NCBI GenBank assembly: GCA_028023455.1
Contig: JAQFVV010012423.1
Location: 8,038,269-8,102,268 of the forward strand
DNA length: 64,000 nucleotides
Direction: 5' to 3'
Source of the DNA: Epiperipatus broadwayi
Lineage: Eukaryota > Onychophora > Udeonychophora > Euonychophora > Peripatidae
A program made the translations under genes and the position numbers. Shown piece after piece: positions 1 through 12,500 of the stretch (position 1 is its first letter; each line of letters begins with the position of its first letter). A model generated the notes under the pieces. It searched no databases. It was not told where the DNA came from and saw only the letters and a program-made list of their open reading frames with translations.

Positions 1-1475
1 GTCTATATGTTGCTGCAATGCATCAAAGTACAGAGTGATCATCAACAGCAAATTTATATATCTTTTTTGTAATTTTAATACACCAATCATTTTTAAGCCT
101 GCTTATTAGTTTATTGAACTTCTGCTTTCAGATCTCTATATTTATTATGAAGTTCCACATAAAATGTCACGTTTCTTTTTAATCAAATTATTAAAAGTAA
201 GATTATCGTCAGAAAAACAGCCATGATTTTTTTTAGTGAATACAAAAATAGATTTATTTATATTCATAAAATATTTCTTAAGAGGTTCCATACTTTAGTA
301 ATTTATATAGTAAATACTCCTAAAGAATGAACACTAACTTTTTTGAGATTGTTATTAAAATAAGATCTATTTTTAATGCATTATTTTTTAAATCTTAATC
401 TGCACTTGTAAAGACTTACATAATATGAACTTCTCTTGTATTCTGACTTCTAATTGTAATGTAATCTATTAAATGTTAAAACAGGCAAAACTCACTCTAC
501 GCATTGCCACACACAGCAAGCTAGAGTAATCAATGGATGCCAGAAGGCTTGTGCATAAAATCGCCATCTAGTGCCTACTCATCCAATATCCCCAAACTAG
601 TTTCTGGCTTGTGGCTTTTATCAATGAGGAGCCTTGGGTTTGAGAGCACTGCACCTAGATTTTAGGATCTAATGCAACCCTCCAGCAGCCACCTTTTATC
701 TCCACTTAACTACAAAACTATGAGTCTTAAACTGAAAACACCTTAATGTTTTCAATCCAAGCCCATTAGCATGTATGCCTTCTGACATCCATTGATTACT
801 CTAGCTTGCTGTGTGTGGCAATATGTATAGTAAGTTTTGTCTGTTTTAACAACAGTTATACACAAGCATAAGAGGTGGTGATCATGTGAAATCTATTAAA
901 TGTTATTGTTTTGAACATAGATACATTCATGGTTGCTCTGCTTAAACAAAATGTGATAATCAATCCATGTGTTGTACAAAAATTCAATAGCAACAAACAA
1001 TTATTTATATTTATTTATTTCCAACAACTTGTGGCTAAAGCTTATCGTTTATACTAGCACATGCATTAAAATCTCCCAGAAAAAAATAATAATCATCTAA
1101 TGATATTACTGTAATAAAGTTATTCAACAATGAATAAGTTTTCTTTCTTTTAATTCTTTTAATCTAAAGTTGGAGCATAGGGACTAATAAAATGAACCCA
1201 GTAACATTGTGCAACATGAGTTTCAACATCATTAGCCTTTATTAATATAATGAGAAATTCCAACCATAGATGATATTAAATTTTACAACAAATCCATCAC
1301 TATGGATCTTTTACTGACAGATCTATCCTTCCAAAAATCTTATGCTATCCTTTTCCTCTGGATGATAAGTTTCACTAAAAATGCAGCTACATTGATCTTA
1401 AATCTTGACAGCTTTTTAAGCACAACTATTGTCCTTCATTCTGATCTTGAAGAGTTTGGATCAAGTAAAGTTTAG
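1..1475 (-). mobile_element. LINE family A, degenerate endonuclease region, minus strand
   Basis: Read on the minus strand, this encodes broken stretches of an APE-type endonuclease of a non-LTR retrotransposon. From about 1,470 downwards one reads LIQTLQDQNE, then FKINVAAF, an APT-like motif near 1,170, and FLGDFNACAS near 1,050 (the conserved GDFN of APE nucleases). A stretch ending LLLLNFCTTHGLIIT follows near 960. The same order and words occur on the plus strand at 52,960-53,620. Below 478 the sequence continues to match the region after the endonuclease in that copy (53,590-54,000 equivalent), so the LINE runs off the window start. It is full of stops and frameshifts and is interrupted by the fold-back element at 479-889. 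The clade is not certain. Confidence 0.75.
479..889 (+). mobile_element. Fold-back element copy 1, nested in LINE
   Basis: First of five copies of a fold-back element. The left arm runs from 479 with landmarks AATCAATGGATGCCAGAAGG and CCTAGATTTTAGGATCTAATGCA-like sequence. The right arm is shortened and returns as the reverse complement near 775-850, ending in TTTTGTCTGTTTTAAC. A unique tail of about 40 bases (CATAAGAGGTGGTGATCATG) follows. The 16-base repeat AATCTATTAAATGTTA lies directly on both sides (463-478 and 890-905) and is LINE sequence, so it is a target-site duplication. No coding capacity is evident. Confidence 0.8.
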
Positions 1476-3062
1476 GAAAAAGTACACGTATAATACTTAT
1501 TTTTAATACTACCACTGCATTCTATTTTACCATTATTACTAATATTATTATTTCTGTTGCTGCAATAAGTGATCAGGTGGCATGATTAACTAGACAGGCT
1601 ATGTAAGATAAGCCATTTTTAGACATACTTTCTAAGCCCTTTGTACTTCCATCATAAATAGAGATATCCCTAAATAGATATTTCTGCCAGCTGGAACTCA
1701 TCCCAAATCCAGTTACAAAATGAATCATTGGTGATTGAACTTCATTAACTAAGAACTGTCAACCTCCTAAGCTGTCCCTGCCATTGCATTCTTAGATCTT
1801 AAGAGATTAAGATTTAAAAAAGATGAAAAGGGAATACTATAGTATAGTTAAAGAATGGAAATGTGATTGCACAAACACAAACTCCCATTACAATTTGTAT
1901 ATGAATATGACTAATGACATAGAAAGTAGATGGGACCCTATTCCAGTTTAAGTGAACAAAGAAAAAAAAAGGGAGACAAGCATGTCTCAAGACTGTTTGT
2001 TTATATAGCAGCATCTAGCCTTTGATGAATTAACATCCTAACCTACAAGACATTAAGGATGTGATCATGGTCAGGCACTGTTTATTTGTTATTCACAGTT
2101 GACTTTTATATCTGAAGATCATTTCATTATCTGCCACCTTTGGAGTCTGTCAGTAATCTAAACATAATAACTGAGAAAAACGTATACATACCATGGTAAA
2201 TTACCTTCATCATCAATTTTGCGCCACACAAGTTACACACAAAACACAATGATGATTAAAATATGCTAAAAATATATTCACATTTATATCCGTAACATTA
2301 AAAAAAAAAAGAGCATGGAAGTAAATATATATACTGTACACACATATAGGTGCATACATATTTTTAGTGAAATCATTATTAAAGCCAATAATAAAAAAGG
2401 CTATGACGGCAATTAGAAATAATAGGGGTATGCATATATATATAGTTAAGGGATGAATAGGCCATCAATAAATACCACTATATATATTTAGCAAAGGATC
2501 GAGAATTGTATAATTCTTTACTAAACATATAGAGCATCGCCTTTTATTCATAGACTGAGAAAGGGTTGTGATCTCTCCTTAATTATATTTACATTAAGCT
2601 ATGTTAATTTAATGTATATATATATGTGTGTCAATTATCTCGTATGGTTTAGTGTAGAAGTTGAATATCAGACTACATTATACAATTGTCGATCCATTAT
2701 TGTGTTTTTTATTTATTTATATTTTACGATCCTTTATTTCTATAGTAGTACACGTTCTTTTCTGAAAGACTTCGAAACCATGCCTAATTGTAGCTGTCGA
2801 TTGTATTCTATTTTCAAATTATATCTTGCCAACGAAAGTAATCAAATTGTATTTATTTAGACTTCAGATAATCTTTAAAATGTAAACTGAGTACGTCTCT
2901 TCAAAAAAAAAAAAAACGCTCAAATTTTCCATGCACAGTAATAAAATATTTTTTCATTAAATACATTTTTACGTTGTTTTTATTTTTTATATAATTTAAC
3001 ATATTACAATTACAGTACTAGAGATAATACACAATTAATTCAAATAAAGTTTTGTGAATGTA
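1476..3062. other. AT-rich flank, no gene seen
   Basis: No credible coding exon. The part at 1,480-1,800 lies just 5' of the minus-strand LINE endonuclease and could be its untranslated leader, but I have no second copy to prove it. The rest is AT-rich sequence with short ORFs lacking domain features. Confidence 0.5.
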
Positions 3063-3146
3063 GTCAGGATGGCCGAGGGGTCTAAGGCGCTGCGTTTAGG
3101 TCGCAGTCCAGCATTCTGGGTGTGGGTTCGAATCCCACTTCTGACA
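3063..3146 (+). tRNA. tRNA-Leu, anticodon TAG
   Basis: Complete tRNA gene that reads CUA leucine codons. The acceptor stem GTCAGGA (3,063-3,069) pairs with TTCTGAC (3,139-3,145), with one G-T pair, and is followed by discriminator A at 3,146. The anticodon stem CTGCG/CGCAG (3,090-3,094 and 3,102-3,106) encloses loop TTTAGGT with anticodon TAG at 3,097-3,099. A long variable arm, typical of type II tRNA-Leu, follows, then a T arm with GGTTCGAATCC. D-arm box A (TGGCCGAGGGGTCTAAGG) and box B are intact. No intron is present in the anticodon loop. It is the only intact tRNA gene I found in the window; other tRNA-like stretches are degenerate and A-tailed. Confidence 0.97.
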
Positions 3147-3152
3147 GTGCAC

Positions 3153-3162
3153 TTTTTTTTTT
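3153..3162 (+). terminator. RNA polymerase III terminator of tRNA-Leu
   Basis: A run of ten T begins seven bases after the tRNA discriminator base, as expected for Pol III termination. Confidence 0.85.
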
Positions 3163-3399
3163 ATTTGGTAAATAGAAGAATTTGATTCCAAGAAAAATTT
3201 TATTGCAGCAATTGTAACATTTCCTAGAAATTTTTTTTTATTATGACAATCTATTACTATAACAATGGTTACATTACATGGATTGGAAGGGGAGGGTTTA
3301 TTTATGTTTACAAAACTAACAATTAAAACAACAAAAAAAATTTTTAAATGTATAAATTAATATATTATATATACTTTAATATATTGGAAGTCCAAAAAC

Positions 3400-4314
3400 T
3401 TATATCACCGTTTCTAACTATTATCGATTCATTACAGGATGAAGATTCCTCAAAGTTTAATCCAGTTTCTCTGTCCATAAACTCTTTTCTCCCATCATAC
3501 CAACAAACTTTTATTATTTCATTCATTCATTTTATATGTGATATTTTTCTAGTTTTTAACATTACTGCGAATCTACTATCATTTCTTTTGACAATATGCC
3601 TAGTCCTATGCTAGTCTTTTAATTCTTTTTTTTTTCTTTCTTATATGTCAAAGCGTGGAATGGGAAGCGAATCCGGGCCAGCTGCTTAGAAGACAGCTAG
3701 GCCACCAACACTTGAGTAGTCTTTTAATTCTTTTACTAATGTCAATAATACTTGTTTGCATATATATTAAAACCTTTCTTTTCAAATATATATACATTTT
3801 CTTTATTTCCTTTTAATATCAAACTATTTTTAATAGAAACATTCTATCCAAGTTTATCTCTATGATTAATTTCATCTTATAGTTGTTAATTTCTATTTAT
3901 TAATGATTATCAATCTTTATTTTTTCTTCTGAGAAAATGCCTGGAGACCATTATGTTAATTTTTCTAGCATTTATCTTTAGTCTTTTTTTTTTTACTTTT
4001 ATCTGATAACTCTTACATCATTTCTTCAAGCTCTGAAGCATTATTTGCAAAAACTATCATGTCACCTACAAAATCTAGATTACATAATCCCATTCACTTT
4101 TACTCTCGATAGCTTCCTTTTTTAATCCACAAACTATTTATTGTAATACTTCTGTAAAATGTCTTGGAGAAATCAAATAGAAATAAAATCATCTAGTCCC
4201 AATGTTACTCATTTTGGGTCACCATATAATTTAACCATTGCTGTTGCATTTTGATGAAGATTCTTCATCACATATTCATGGAACATACAAGTAAGATATT
4301 TGACAAAGGTAAGT
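3400..4314 (-). mobile_element. RTE-like LINE family B, reverse transcriptase to C-terminus, degenerate
   Basis: Read on the minus strand, broken frames give LHQNATAMVKLYG, then DFVGDMIVFANNASELEEMM with ELSDKSKK about 4,090-4,000. This is the FADDIVLFA and ELxEMLxxLxxxSKK block of RTE-like LINE reverse transcriptases, with the catalytic ADD changed to GDM. The C-terminal part (KRIKRL, later LWTEKLD near 3,460) follows towards 3,400 and resembles the fragment at 52,630-52,900. The fragment enters the N gap on its 5' side. A tRNA-like retrocopy at 3,630-3,716 splits it. Stops and frameshifts show it is dead. Confidence 0.65.
3630..3716 (-). mobile_element. A-tailed tRNA-Arg-like retrocopy with 18-bp target-site duplication
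   Basis: On the minus strand this is a tRNA-like sequence (GTTGGTGGCCTAGC, anticodon arm GCTG/CAGC, T-arm GGATTCGCTTCCC) followed by TTTGACATATAAG and a poly(A) stretch. The 18-base direct repeat tagtcttttaattctttt flanks it at 3,612-3,629 and 3,717-3,734, so it was inserted by a LINE-type mechanism into the family B LINE. A sister copy lies at 54,022-54,115. Its anticodon region is shortened compared with the sister, so it is not a working tRNA. Confidence 0.85.
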
Positions 4315-4814
4315 NNNNNNNNNNNNNNNNNNNNNNNNNNNNNNNNNNNNNNNNNNNNNNNNNNNNNNNNNNNNNNNNNNNNNNNNNNNNNNNNNNNNNN
4401 NNNNNNNNNNNNNNNNNNNNNNNNNNNNNNNNNNNNNNNNNNNNNNNNNNNNNNNNNNNNNNNNNNNNNNNNNNNNNNNNNNNNNNNNNNNNNNNNNNNN
4501 NNNNNNNNNNNNNNNNNNNNNNNNNNNNNNNNNNNNNNNNNNNNNNNNNNNNNNNNNNNNNNNNNNNNNNNNNNNNNNNNNNNNNNNNNNNNNNNNNNNN
4601 NNNNNNNNNNNNNNNNNNNNNNNNNNNNNNNNNNNNNNNNNNNNNNNNNNNNNNNNNNNNNNNNNNNNNNNNNNNNNNNNNNNNNNNNNNNNNNNNNNNN
4701 NNNNNNNNNNNNNNNNNNNNNNNNNNNNNNNNNNNNNNNNNNNNNNNNNNNNNNNNNNNNNNNNNNNNNNNNNNNNNNNNNNNNNNNNNNNNNNNNNNNN
4801 NNNNNNNNNNNNNN
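4315..4814. other. Assembly gap, exactly 500 N
   Basis: A run of exactly 500 N, probably a placeholder of set length. Apparent open frames crossing it are artefacts. The gap could hide the rest of the family B LINE or an upstream CDC23 exon. Confidence 0.99.
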
Positions 4815-5954
4815 CAATTGCATATATATAATATAAATTCATCTATATAAAATTAATTCTTAATAATTAAATATAGGATTAATTGTGAATGAATTAACCT
4901 AATAGATATAACTACATTATTAACTATGGTTTTTTAGACTTGGACAATTTATGTGCGAATGTTGCATTTTACATTTTATTATTTCTTTACTCTTTTTTTA
5001 AAATAATAATGTTAATTTGGTATATTTAACAGGTATTAAAAAGTTATTACAATATTATTTACTTCATTAATATATAATAACAGAGCAAAAATTTTTTTTT
5101 TTTTTCAAAACTGACAATCTCTAAACATAATATCCAGGATACAAACATCAAATATAAGCTCAAAATAATTAAGATAAAATTCAAAAAGTCTTTTAAATAT
5201 AGAACTTTCAAAAGAAAATACTTGTCATTTATTTCTTCTTTCCGAAAAATATTGAACAGTTTATATGGGATTGCAAGGGTTCTGCATTTTCATTGGAATT
5301 ATTTGAAATAATGTGCCTATTGTTCGATGTCCAGGTTAGATTAGCCATTGGTAGTGTTCTTTTTACCATAGTGGAAGACCAGTGGGATTTGAATGAAGTA
5401 AGAATCCAGTCTGATTAAAAAAAGAAAATTTTGATTTATATAAAACTTAGTCAAAATAAGAGTTATAGATCACATGACCCAATTCTCTTAAGCTTGTTAG
5501 ATATAAACAATGAGCATTGGCAATTGCTCAACAACCGTAAATAAAACTTAGTTCTTTCTTAAATCCCATTTCAGTTATCTTTTTTTAAGAAATGAATAAT
5601 AGATTGTTCATTTTAATATATATATATAAGGGTATATGTAAAGCTTGACTTTAAAAAATAAATGTAAACATCAAGAATTAATAAATTTTTCCTTTGTGCA
5701 AGAAAATTTTTATTAGGAGAAATCAAAACATAAAGCAACTTTGATTTAGTGAAATATTCAAAATGGAAAAGCAAGGTTATTTATAACCAGTATATATAAT
5801 AAATTTGAATTTATTTATTTTAAGCAATATTTTTAATAAATCACCATAATAATCTTGTTTAATTAATAATATATTGCTACAAAACTTCTTTTTAAAGGTC
5901 TGTGGTTATTTTTTGTCATTATTATAAATTAACATTCTTAAATTTGACAAAATC
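4815..5954. other. AT-rich sequence before the first visible CDC23 exon
   Basis: I searched for an exon ending in phase 0 that could encode the CDC23 N-terminus and saw none that I trust. The sequence is low-complexity and AT-rich. Confidence 0.5.
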
Positions 5955-6092
5955 ATTAACTCTAGTAGGCCGTTGCCCCAAGGATCCCAGGTTAATGATG
6001 TAAATTTCAATTCAGTCGCTTGAATGGAACTATTGTCCTCAACCTATTACTAGAGTGCTTGAATATTATGTGACCTCATATGATCATTTACC
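5955..6092 (+). mobile_element. tRNA-derived SINE fragment
   Basis: A box-B-like stretch (AAGGATCCCAGGTTAATG) is followed about 80 bases later by the core GTGCTTGAATATTATGTGACC, which recurs near 35,945, 36,070, 33,925, 28,962 and in reverse at 36,735. The recurrence suggests a shared SINE core downstream of a tRNA-like head. Confidence 0.5.
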
Positions 6093-6428
6093 CTTGCTAA
6101 TTCAGTATTTAAGTTAAATGAAATGTATAAGTAATAATGAATTGTGTATTCTGTATTAGTATGTTTTTAATTAAACTTTGATAATTGAGAGAATTATGAT
6201 ATTTAGTTAATAATTTTTTTTTTAAAAAAAAAAATTACTTTTAAAATAAACACATATTTTCCAATTATATTTTTAAAATGCTATGTAAGTCTAGCTACTG
6301 TCAAAAATTATTTATATAGAGTGATCAAACGTAAAAATATATTTAGATTATTGTCCTCCTTTAATTTTTTTAAAAATGTTTATTATTATATATAATCTTT
6401 TGATGATATTTTCTTTATGTTTTTAAAG

Positions 6429-6566
6429 GATTTTTTAAATGAATTAGATCAATATTATCGAGCAAAACGATGTTTTGATTTACGAGAATATGATCGTGCA
6501 GCATATTTTACCGAAGCATGCTCTAGCAGCAAAGCCCGATTTCTTCATCTGTATTCCAAATATTTG
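6429..6566 (+). CDS. CDC23: CDC23 visible exon 1
   Basis: 46 codons, phase 0 at both ends, from [20 protein letters not shown] to LHLYSKYL. The acceptor is TTTTTAAAG and the donor GTTAGT. It includes EYDRAAYF, the first strongly conserved helix of the CDC23 N-terminal TPR domain. An in-frame ATG at 6,417 lies upstream of the acceptor and is not the real start, because CDC23 proteins have a further N-terminal domain. That exon is not visible here. Confidence 0.93.
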
Positions 6567-9500
6567 GTTAGTATTTATTTATTTTTTAAAGAAAATACAA
6601 TATATGTATGTGTATAAAAGATTTTGATATATATATTTTTTGCAATACAGAATGTATGAATCTTTTTTTGAGTATTTATATAATTTCATGAAGTACTAAT
6701 TGCAATTTGTGTTTTTGTTTAAGTATTTATTTACATAATCTTAATTTTTAATATTTCAGTATACAAAAATATAATTGTATTCAATAAAAAACATCAACAA
6801 GATTACTGTTAATGTTTTCCTTAAAGTAATTACGTAACATATATTTGCAACAGTTAGTATACATATATATATATGATGGAGATGTGATGCACTAGTACTA
6901 AAACTTCTATATTATTGTTTATAATCTTTTCTCTTAATTCTTGGAATATGATTATTATCCTGATTATTTCAAATATCCTAACCACCAGTAGCTGACTATA
7001 AAATCATTAGACAAACCTAGTACGTTATGAATAATATGATTTTGGCACAAATATTATATTTAGTCCAATGTATATTTATTAAAAATCACTACTGAAATGA
7101 AGTTGAAATTTTAATAAAATTACATTTAAATGATTAGCAAAACAAAAGGAATAAAGAAAATACAATATAAAAATTATAATACTCTGATAGCTTTTTTTGG
7201 TGCTAGTATTATGGACAAAGACGCTGCTCGATGGCGCCATTATCGCGCTAAAACTATAAAATATGAACATTCCCAGGCTGTTGATTTTAATCATTTTGAT
7301 GTGTTTTTTGTAATGTGAAAATAAAAAAATAAAAATTGTGTTTTTTAAATATTTTTTTTTATTAACATATACAAATTAAATGATAACAATAAATGTAAAA
7401 TAAAATCAAATTACAATTTAATTCGTGTTTTTTATTTTGCTTTATTAGAAAAAACAATTTTCTATTGGATATTTTTTTAGTGGGGTTACGCCTTCTTTTT
7501 TTGTTGTTGTTTAAAAACTCATAATCGGAATAAAAGTAAAATTTCTTAGTCTTCCTTTTAAATTTTAATTTTTACAGAGAAACAGATATTATTGTGTTAC
7601 CGCTATTTTTTACTTTCTTAGTCTTCCTTTTACATTTTAATTTTTACAGAGAAACAGATATTAGTATCGTCTTACCGCTATTTTTTACTTCAAATAGAAT
7701 GACAACAAAAAGTAAAAGTTGTTAGGGTTAGGTTTAGGGTTAGTTTTAGGGTTAGGTTTAGGGTTAGATTTAGGGTTAGGGTTCTGTTGTTTGTAATGCT
7801 AAAATAAAAATATCAAAATCGTATTTTTGTAAATATTTTTTTATTAGTAACATATATAAAATAAATGATAACAATAAACGTAAAATATATTCAACAAAGT
7901 ATAATTTCATTCGTGTTTTTTTTTTACAAAAATTATTTGGTTTAAAAATCAGTAGTTGGAGAAAAGAAAGAAAGTAAAAGTTTTTTAAACAACAACAAAT
8001 ATATATAATGTCTTCTTTACTTATTAACCATGTTTATAATATATGCTTTTTATGAAATTTAAAAAAAGAGGGTAGAATTGTACTTTTCTTACTGGATATT
8101 TTTGTGTTACCGCTATTTTTTACTTCAAAAATAAACAGACGGTAGAATATTGTTTGTCTCGTGGAATGTTACTTGAAGCGTTACCTAATTCCAACTCACT
8201 TTACATATATATCTTGTCAACATTTTCCCACTTAAAACTTCAATACAGTATGGTGTAAAAAGTCAGATAATTATTACTTTAGAAAATCTGAACATTTCAA
8301 TACTTTAAAAAAAAAAAAAATTCAATCAAAACCACATTTCCATCCAGTTCAAATACACACACTCTCTCACCAAGCCATAACAATTGTATAAACTGTGCGA
8401 ATTCGCAAATTTATTTGCTGCGATGCGACACACATGCTGTACTGCGACGCAACATAGCGGCCTGCAATCTGTAGCACAACAAAAAAGTTGTATTATAGAA
8501 AATGCAGGTTCGAACGTGTCGGCCGCGGAAACGGTATTTTTATGTGTTTTAGCACGTAAACGGTGCCATCGGGCAGCGTCTTTGTCCATAAGACTACAAC
8601 CCTTTTTTTATACCCAGATCATAAATCAACATTTTGAAACTTATTTTTTTGAATAATTAAATTCAAAAGATAATTTTACAAAATTACCAGATCAAATTTT
8701 ATGAAGATTTTTATTTACAAATGAAAAGCCCTCTTTTGCAATTAATATTTATTAATATTTTAATTTTTTTTTTTATAAAGCTTTAATGAAGACTTGAAAT
8801 TTATTTTAAATTGTCTTGTGAGTTCCCTTTATTATGTCAAAGCTTCATCAATTTAGATTCATTAGAATTTTGAAGTCTTACACAGATTTTTAAGTTTAAT
8901 TTTCTATTAGTAGACTGCATTTGATTTTTTGAATGATTATAAGACCTGGCAGAGACTTTTTCCCTTTAAAAAAACATTATTTTATAAATTAAATTAACAT
9001 AAAATTATAGATATGACATTTTTGAATAAATTTTTATAATAGTTATATTAATATGATTGAATTCAGGCTGAGATAGATTGAATTATGTATACATTGACTT
9101 ATACTAATGTTTAAATTTAATGATTATTCTGAATTTAGAATTTTTTTTTTTTTTGATTGTAGAATTTTTTAGTCAAAGATGGTTAGTGGATCGGAATCTG
9201 ACAATTTTTCTTTTCTTGTCAAACATTTGCACTGCATTACTAACTGGAATGTAAATAATAAATGAACTGTTATCATGAAGCAGGCTGAACAGAGAAAACT
9301 TGAATTGATCTTGATAAAATTCCATTAGTATTGTTATCAAGGACTTGAATATTTTAATTTGTTTATAGTTAAAAAATGCATTAAAATAAAATGTTTTGAA
9401 GTTTTAGAAATAACAATTAAAATTTTAAAAACTATGTGGTTTTAATACTCACTCAATTAAAATATTTGAATGAAATTATTAAGAATCACACCGATTCTGC

Positions 9501-12500
9501 ACATTAATTTTAGTTCCAATAATTATTCATGTCTTAATATATTAAAGATAAATAGTTAAAAGAGCATATATCTTATCATTATCAAAATATCAATCTTTAA
9601 TTTTGATTCGACTTGCTTATCATCTCCACTTGCACATAACATATTCATTTGCCTTGCAGTTCTATTAATATGGGGTTTTTGAATTTTAATGTTTTACTAG
9701 ATTAACTAAACTTCATATCCCACACTCTTCAGTAAATTTATTGTATCTTTATGGTGCTGGAAGCTTTAACATATTAAATATTAAAGTCTATAATTATTAA
9801 TTTTTACATGTTTGGATGAGTATTTACAATATTTTATACTGTTGTAATGTAAAAAAAAAAGTACCCATTTGTTTTGTTTTTTACCTTGCTAATTTATTGA
9901 AAAATTAATCTTTCTTTAGTTGTGAACTTATTAATTTAGATATTTAAACATTAGTTTTCCTACCAATCCTGTATTAAGAATTAAGTAGAGCCAGATGATA
10001 AACACTTTAAAAGACAAATAGAAATATAGTGTCCATGTATTTAGGCTTACCTAATGATTTTTATTTTTTAAAATGTGTATATAAATTAATTTATTTTATT
10101 GCTTATTTTTTTTTAAAAAATGTGTTTCTCTTCTAGATTAAATAAAAAACAGTACTTTACTAAGTCATATCTCATGCTAGAGTAATAAAATTTGGGAACT
10201 CTTGAAAATATAAAAGGCCTCTTTTAATCTTTGTGAATTTTAGAAAACACATTTTAACCTTTTCGCTGGTGAAGAAGCCATATTGAATATTTAAAAAAGT
10301 ATGTTAAGCCACAAATTTTATCACAACTTAAGTTTGTATTCACAAATATTTGACATAATATATATTGTTTGAAACAGAAAATACCAAAGAATGTAATTAT
10401 GCTGAAAAAAATCTAGCCATTGATATTCAAAGTAATAAAAAAAAAAAAGAATAAAATTTTAATATTTCTAATAATTATTTTCATATTTCATAAATTCTAA
10501 ATTTTCATGCATACATTTTAAAATTATTAAATTTCTAATAAATTGATATATAATAACACTTACCTACGATAATCCATCACTTGAACACTTTGTAGAATAA
10601 AGATATTAGTACCTTTCACTTTTCCTAGTAGCATTTCAAAATGTTTTTCCATACAGGGGTTTGCAATGAATATGTCAACCCTAATAACAAGTAGTTAATA
10701 TTGATCAATAATTAGTATAATTTGAATATTATAATAAGGAACTTCAATAAAGTTTGTAATTTATTAAAAATTACTACTAAAATAGTCACTATATACATAA
10801 TAAAATAATAAAACAAAATAAAAAGTGAATGAAATACTAAATTCATTATAGAGTTAAACTTGAGGTACATAAGTTAGTTGTTTAGAGTCAGTTTAATGTA
10901 GTATTATTTACCCTACCTTTATAAGTTTTGAGGCCTCATATTGCTTCATGCTACTATGACTAGTAAATTTAGTAATAGCTTCATTAACTGCCACCTCTCT
11001 TTGCATTTGATATGCAGCTTTGAAATTTACATTGCAGTAGTCTATAATCAGCCTAAGTTTATATACTATCAAAATCTTTATTTTTAGCATCACCACAGAT
11101 TTCCTTCAATTTGCCACTACCCCCATCCCGTTACATTATTATTATTAAAATGCAGACAAGATATAGAAAAAAACCTAAATCGGGTCATAATATTTGCAAA
11201 ATATGTTTGTCTTTGTCTCATATCAGAACCCCAGATATCATCTAATTCATATCCTGCACGTGTGGAACAAAGGCCCCATACCATGCCAAAAAATACAGAT
11301 AATTCATGATATAAATTTACACAATCACGAGCTATTTTTTGATCAGTGAATATGTTAGTTTCAGTAATAATTTTTTCATATATTTTTTTTATGAAATATA
11401 AATTCAAATAATAATTTTAAAAAATATAAAATTAAAAACTTACTATTCAAAATCTTCTTGAAATAATGTTCACCCGTTATACAGACTAAGAATTTCAATA
11501 AAATCTTGCATTTTTTCTGATATAAATTTCAGGGCAAATCCAATTCTGTTAAAAATGAAACAATTCAATTTACTTGATTACAAAAATTTTCATAAAATTT
11601 TTAATTTGTATCATAAAAAATGAAACTTACATTTTCTGAAGCTAAGAAAAAAGATGGAAATGAAGATGCAAAAAGCACATATGCAGACTGCGTAGATTCC
11701 GGCAGTTTTAAACTGAAACCGGATGTTGCAAATTTGAAAATTCAAGATTACAATATGTGATCATAAAGCCATACAGGTTTTAAAGTTTCTAATAATTAAA
11801 GTTTTTTATTTTAATTATTTATATCTCTGGGTCTTATTATTTATGTATTATGTGTATTTAGATTTATTTATTTATGTTTTATGTATTATATTTTTAATCA
11901 AATTTTCTAATGCCAGTTTTTATAAAAATACATATATCTACTCTATTATTAATTTACTTATTACTTTTATGTATGTAATAAATATCATTTTGATGTTTTA
12001 GATAATCTATGTAATTGCTTCAACTGTTTAATAGTTTTTCTATATTAGGAATGTAGTTTGTAGTCTATCATTTTTGAACCACATTATACAATATTTAAAT
12101 TATTCCACAATTGGAGAAGAATGAACTATTATTTAATATATTGGATTATTATTTTTTATTATTTATTAATTAATTACTTTTATTGTCTTTACATATGTGC
12201 TTTTAACGTAAAATACAGAATGTATATTGCAAGACTTCAGTATTATTAGCATTAATTTTTTTAGTCATTAGTGATAAATTGCTAACTATAATAATGTTAG
12301 ATTTATTCCCATCATAATTCACTTTTATTTCTGGCGATACCAGCATTTCATTCTAGGAATTATGAAAATAGTGGAAAAGTTAATAACTAATCTGAAATAA
12401 TATTGTAAGAAAGGTTATTGGAAATAGAAGAATATACTATCTATTAATGATATAGAATGAAAGAAATGAATATGAGCATGAAGTTAGTGTAGCAGAAACA

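Noticed and set aside
4250-4316. AAAGGTAAGT just before the gap as a splice donor of an upstream CDC23 exon
   Set aside because: The sequence before it reads as a minus-strand LINE reverse transcriptase and has no CDC23-like translation.
4209-4850. Long open frames across the N gap
   Set aside because: They consist of undetermined residues; the real bases are unknown.
8326-8656. Overlapping 87- and 90-codon frames on opposite strands
   Set aside because: Both are translations of the right inverted end of the composite element; no domain or independent support.
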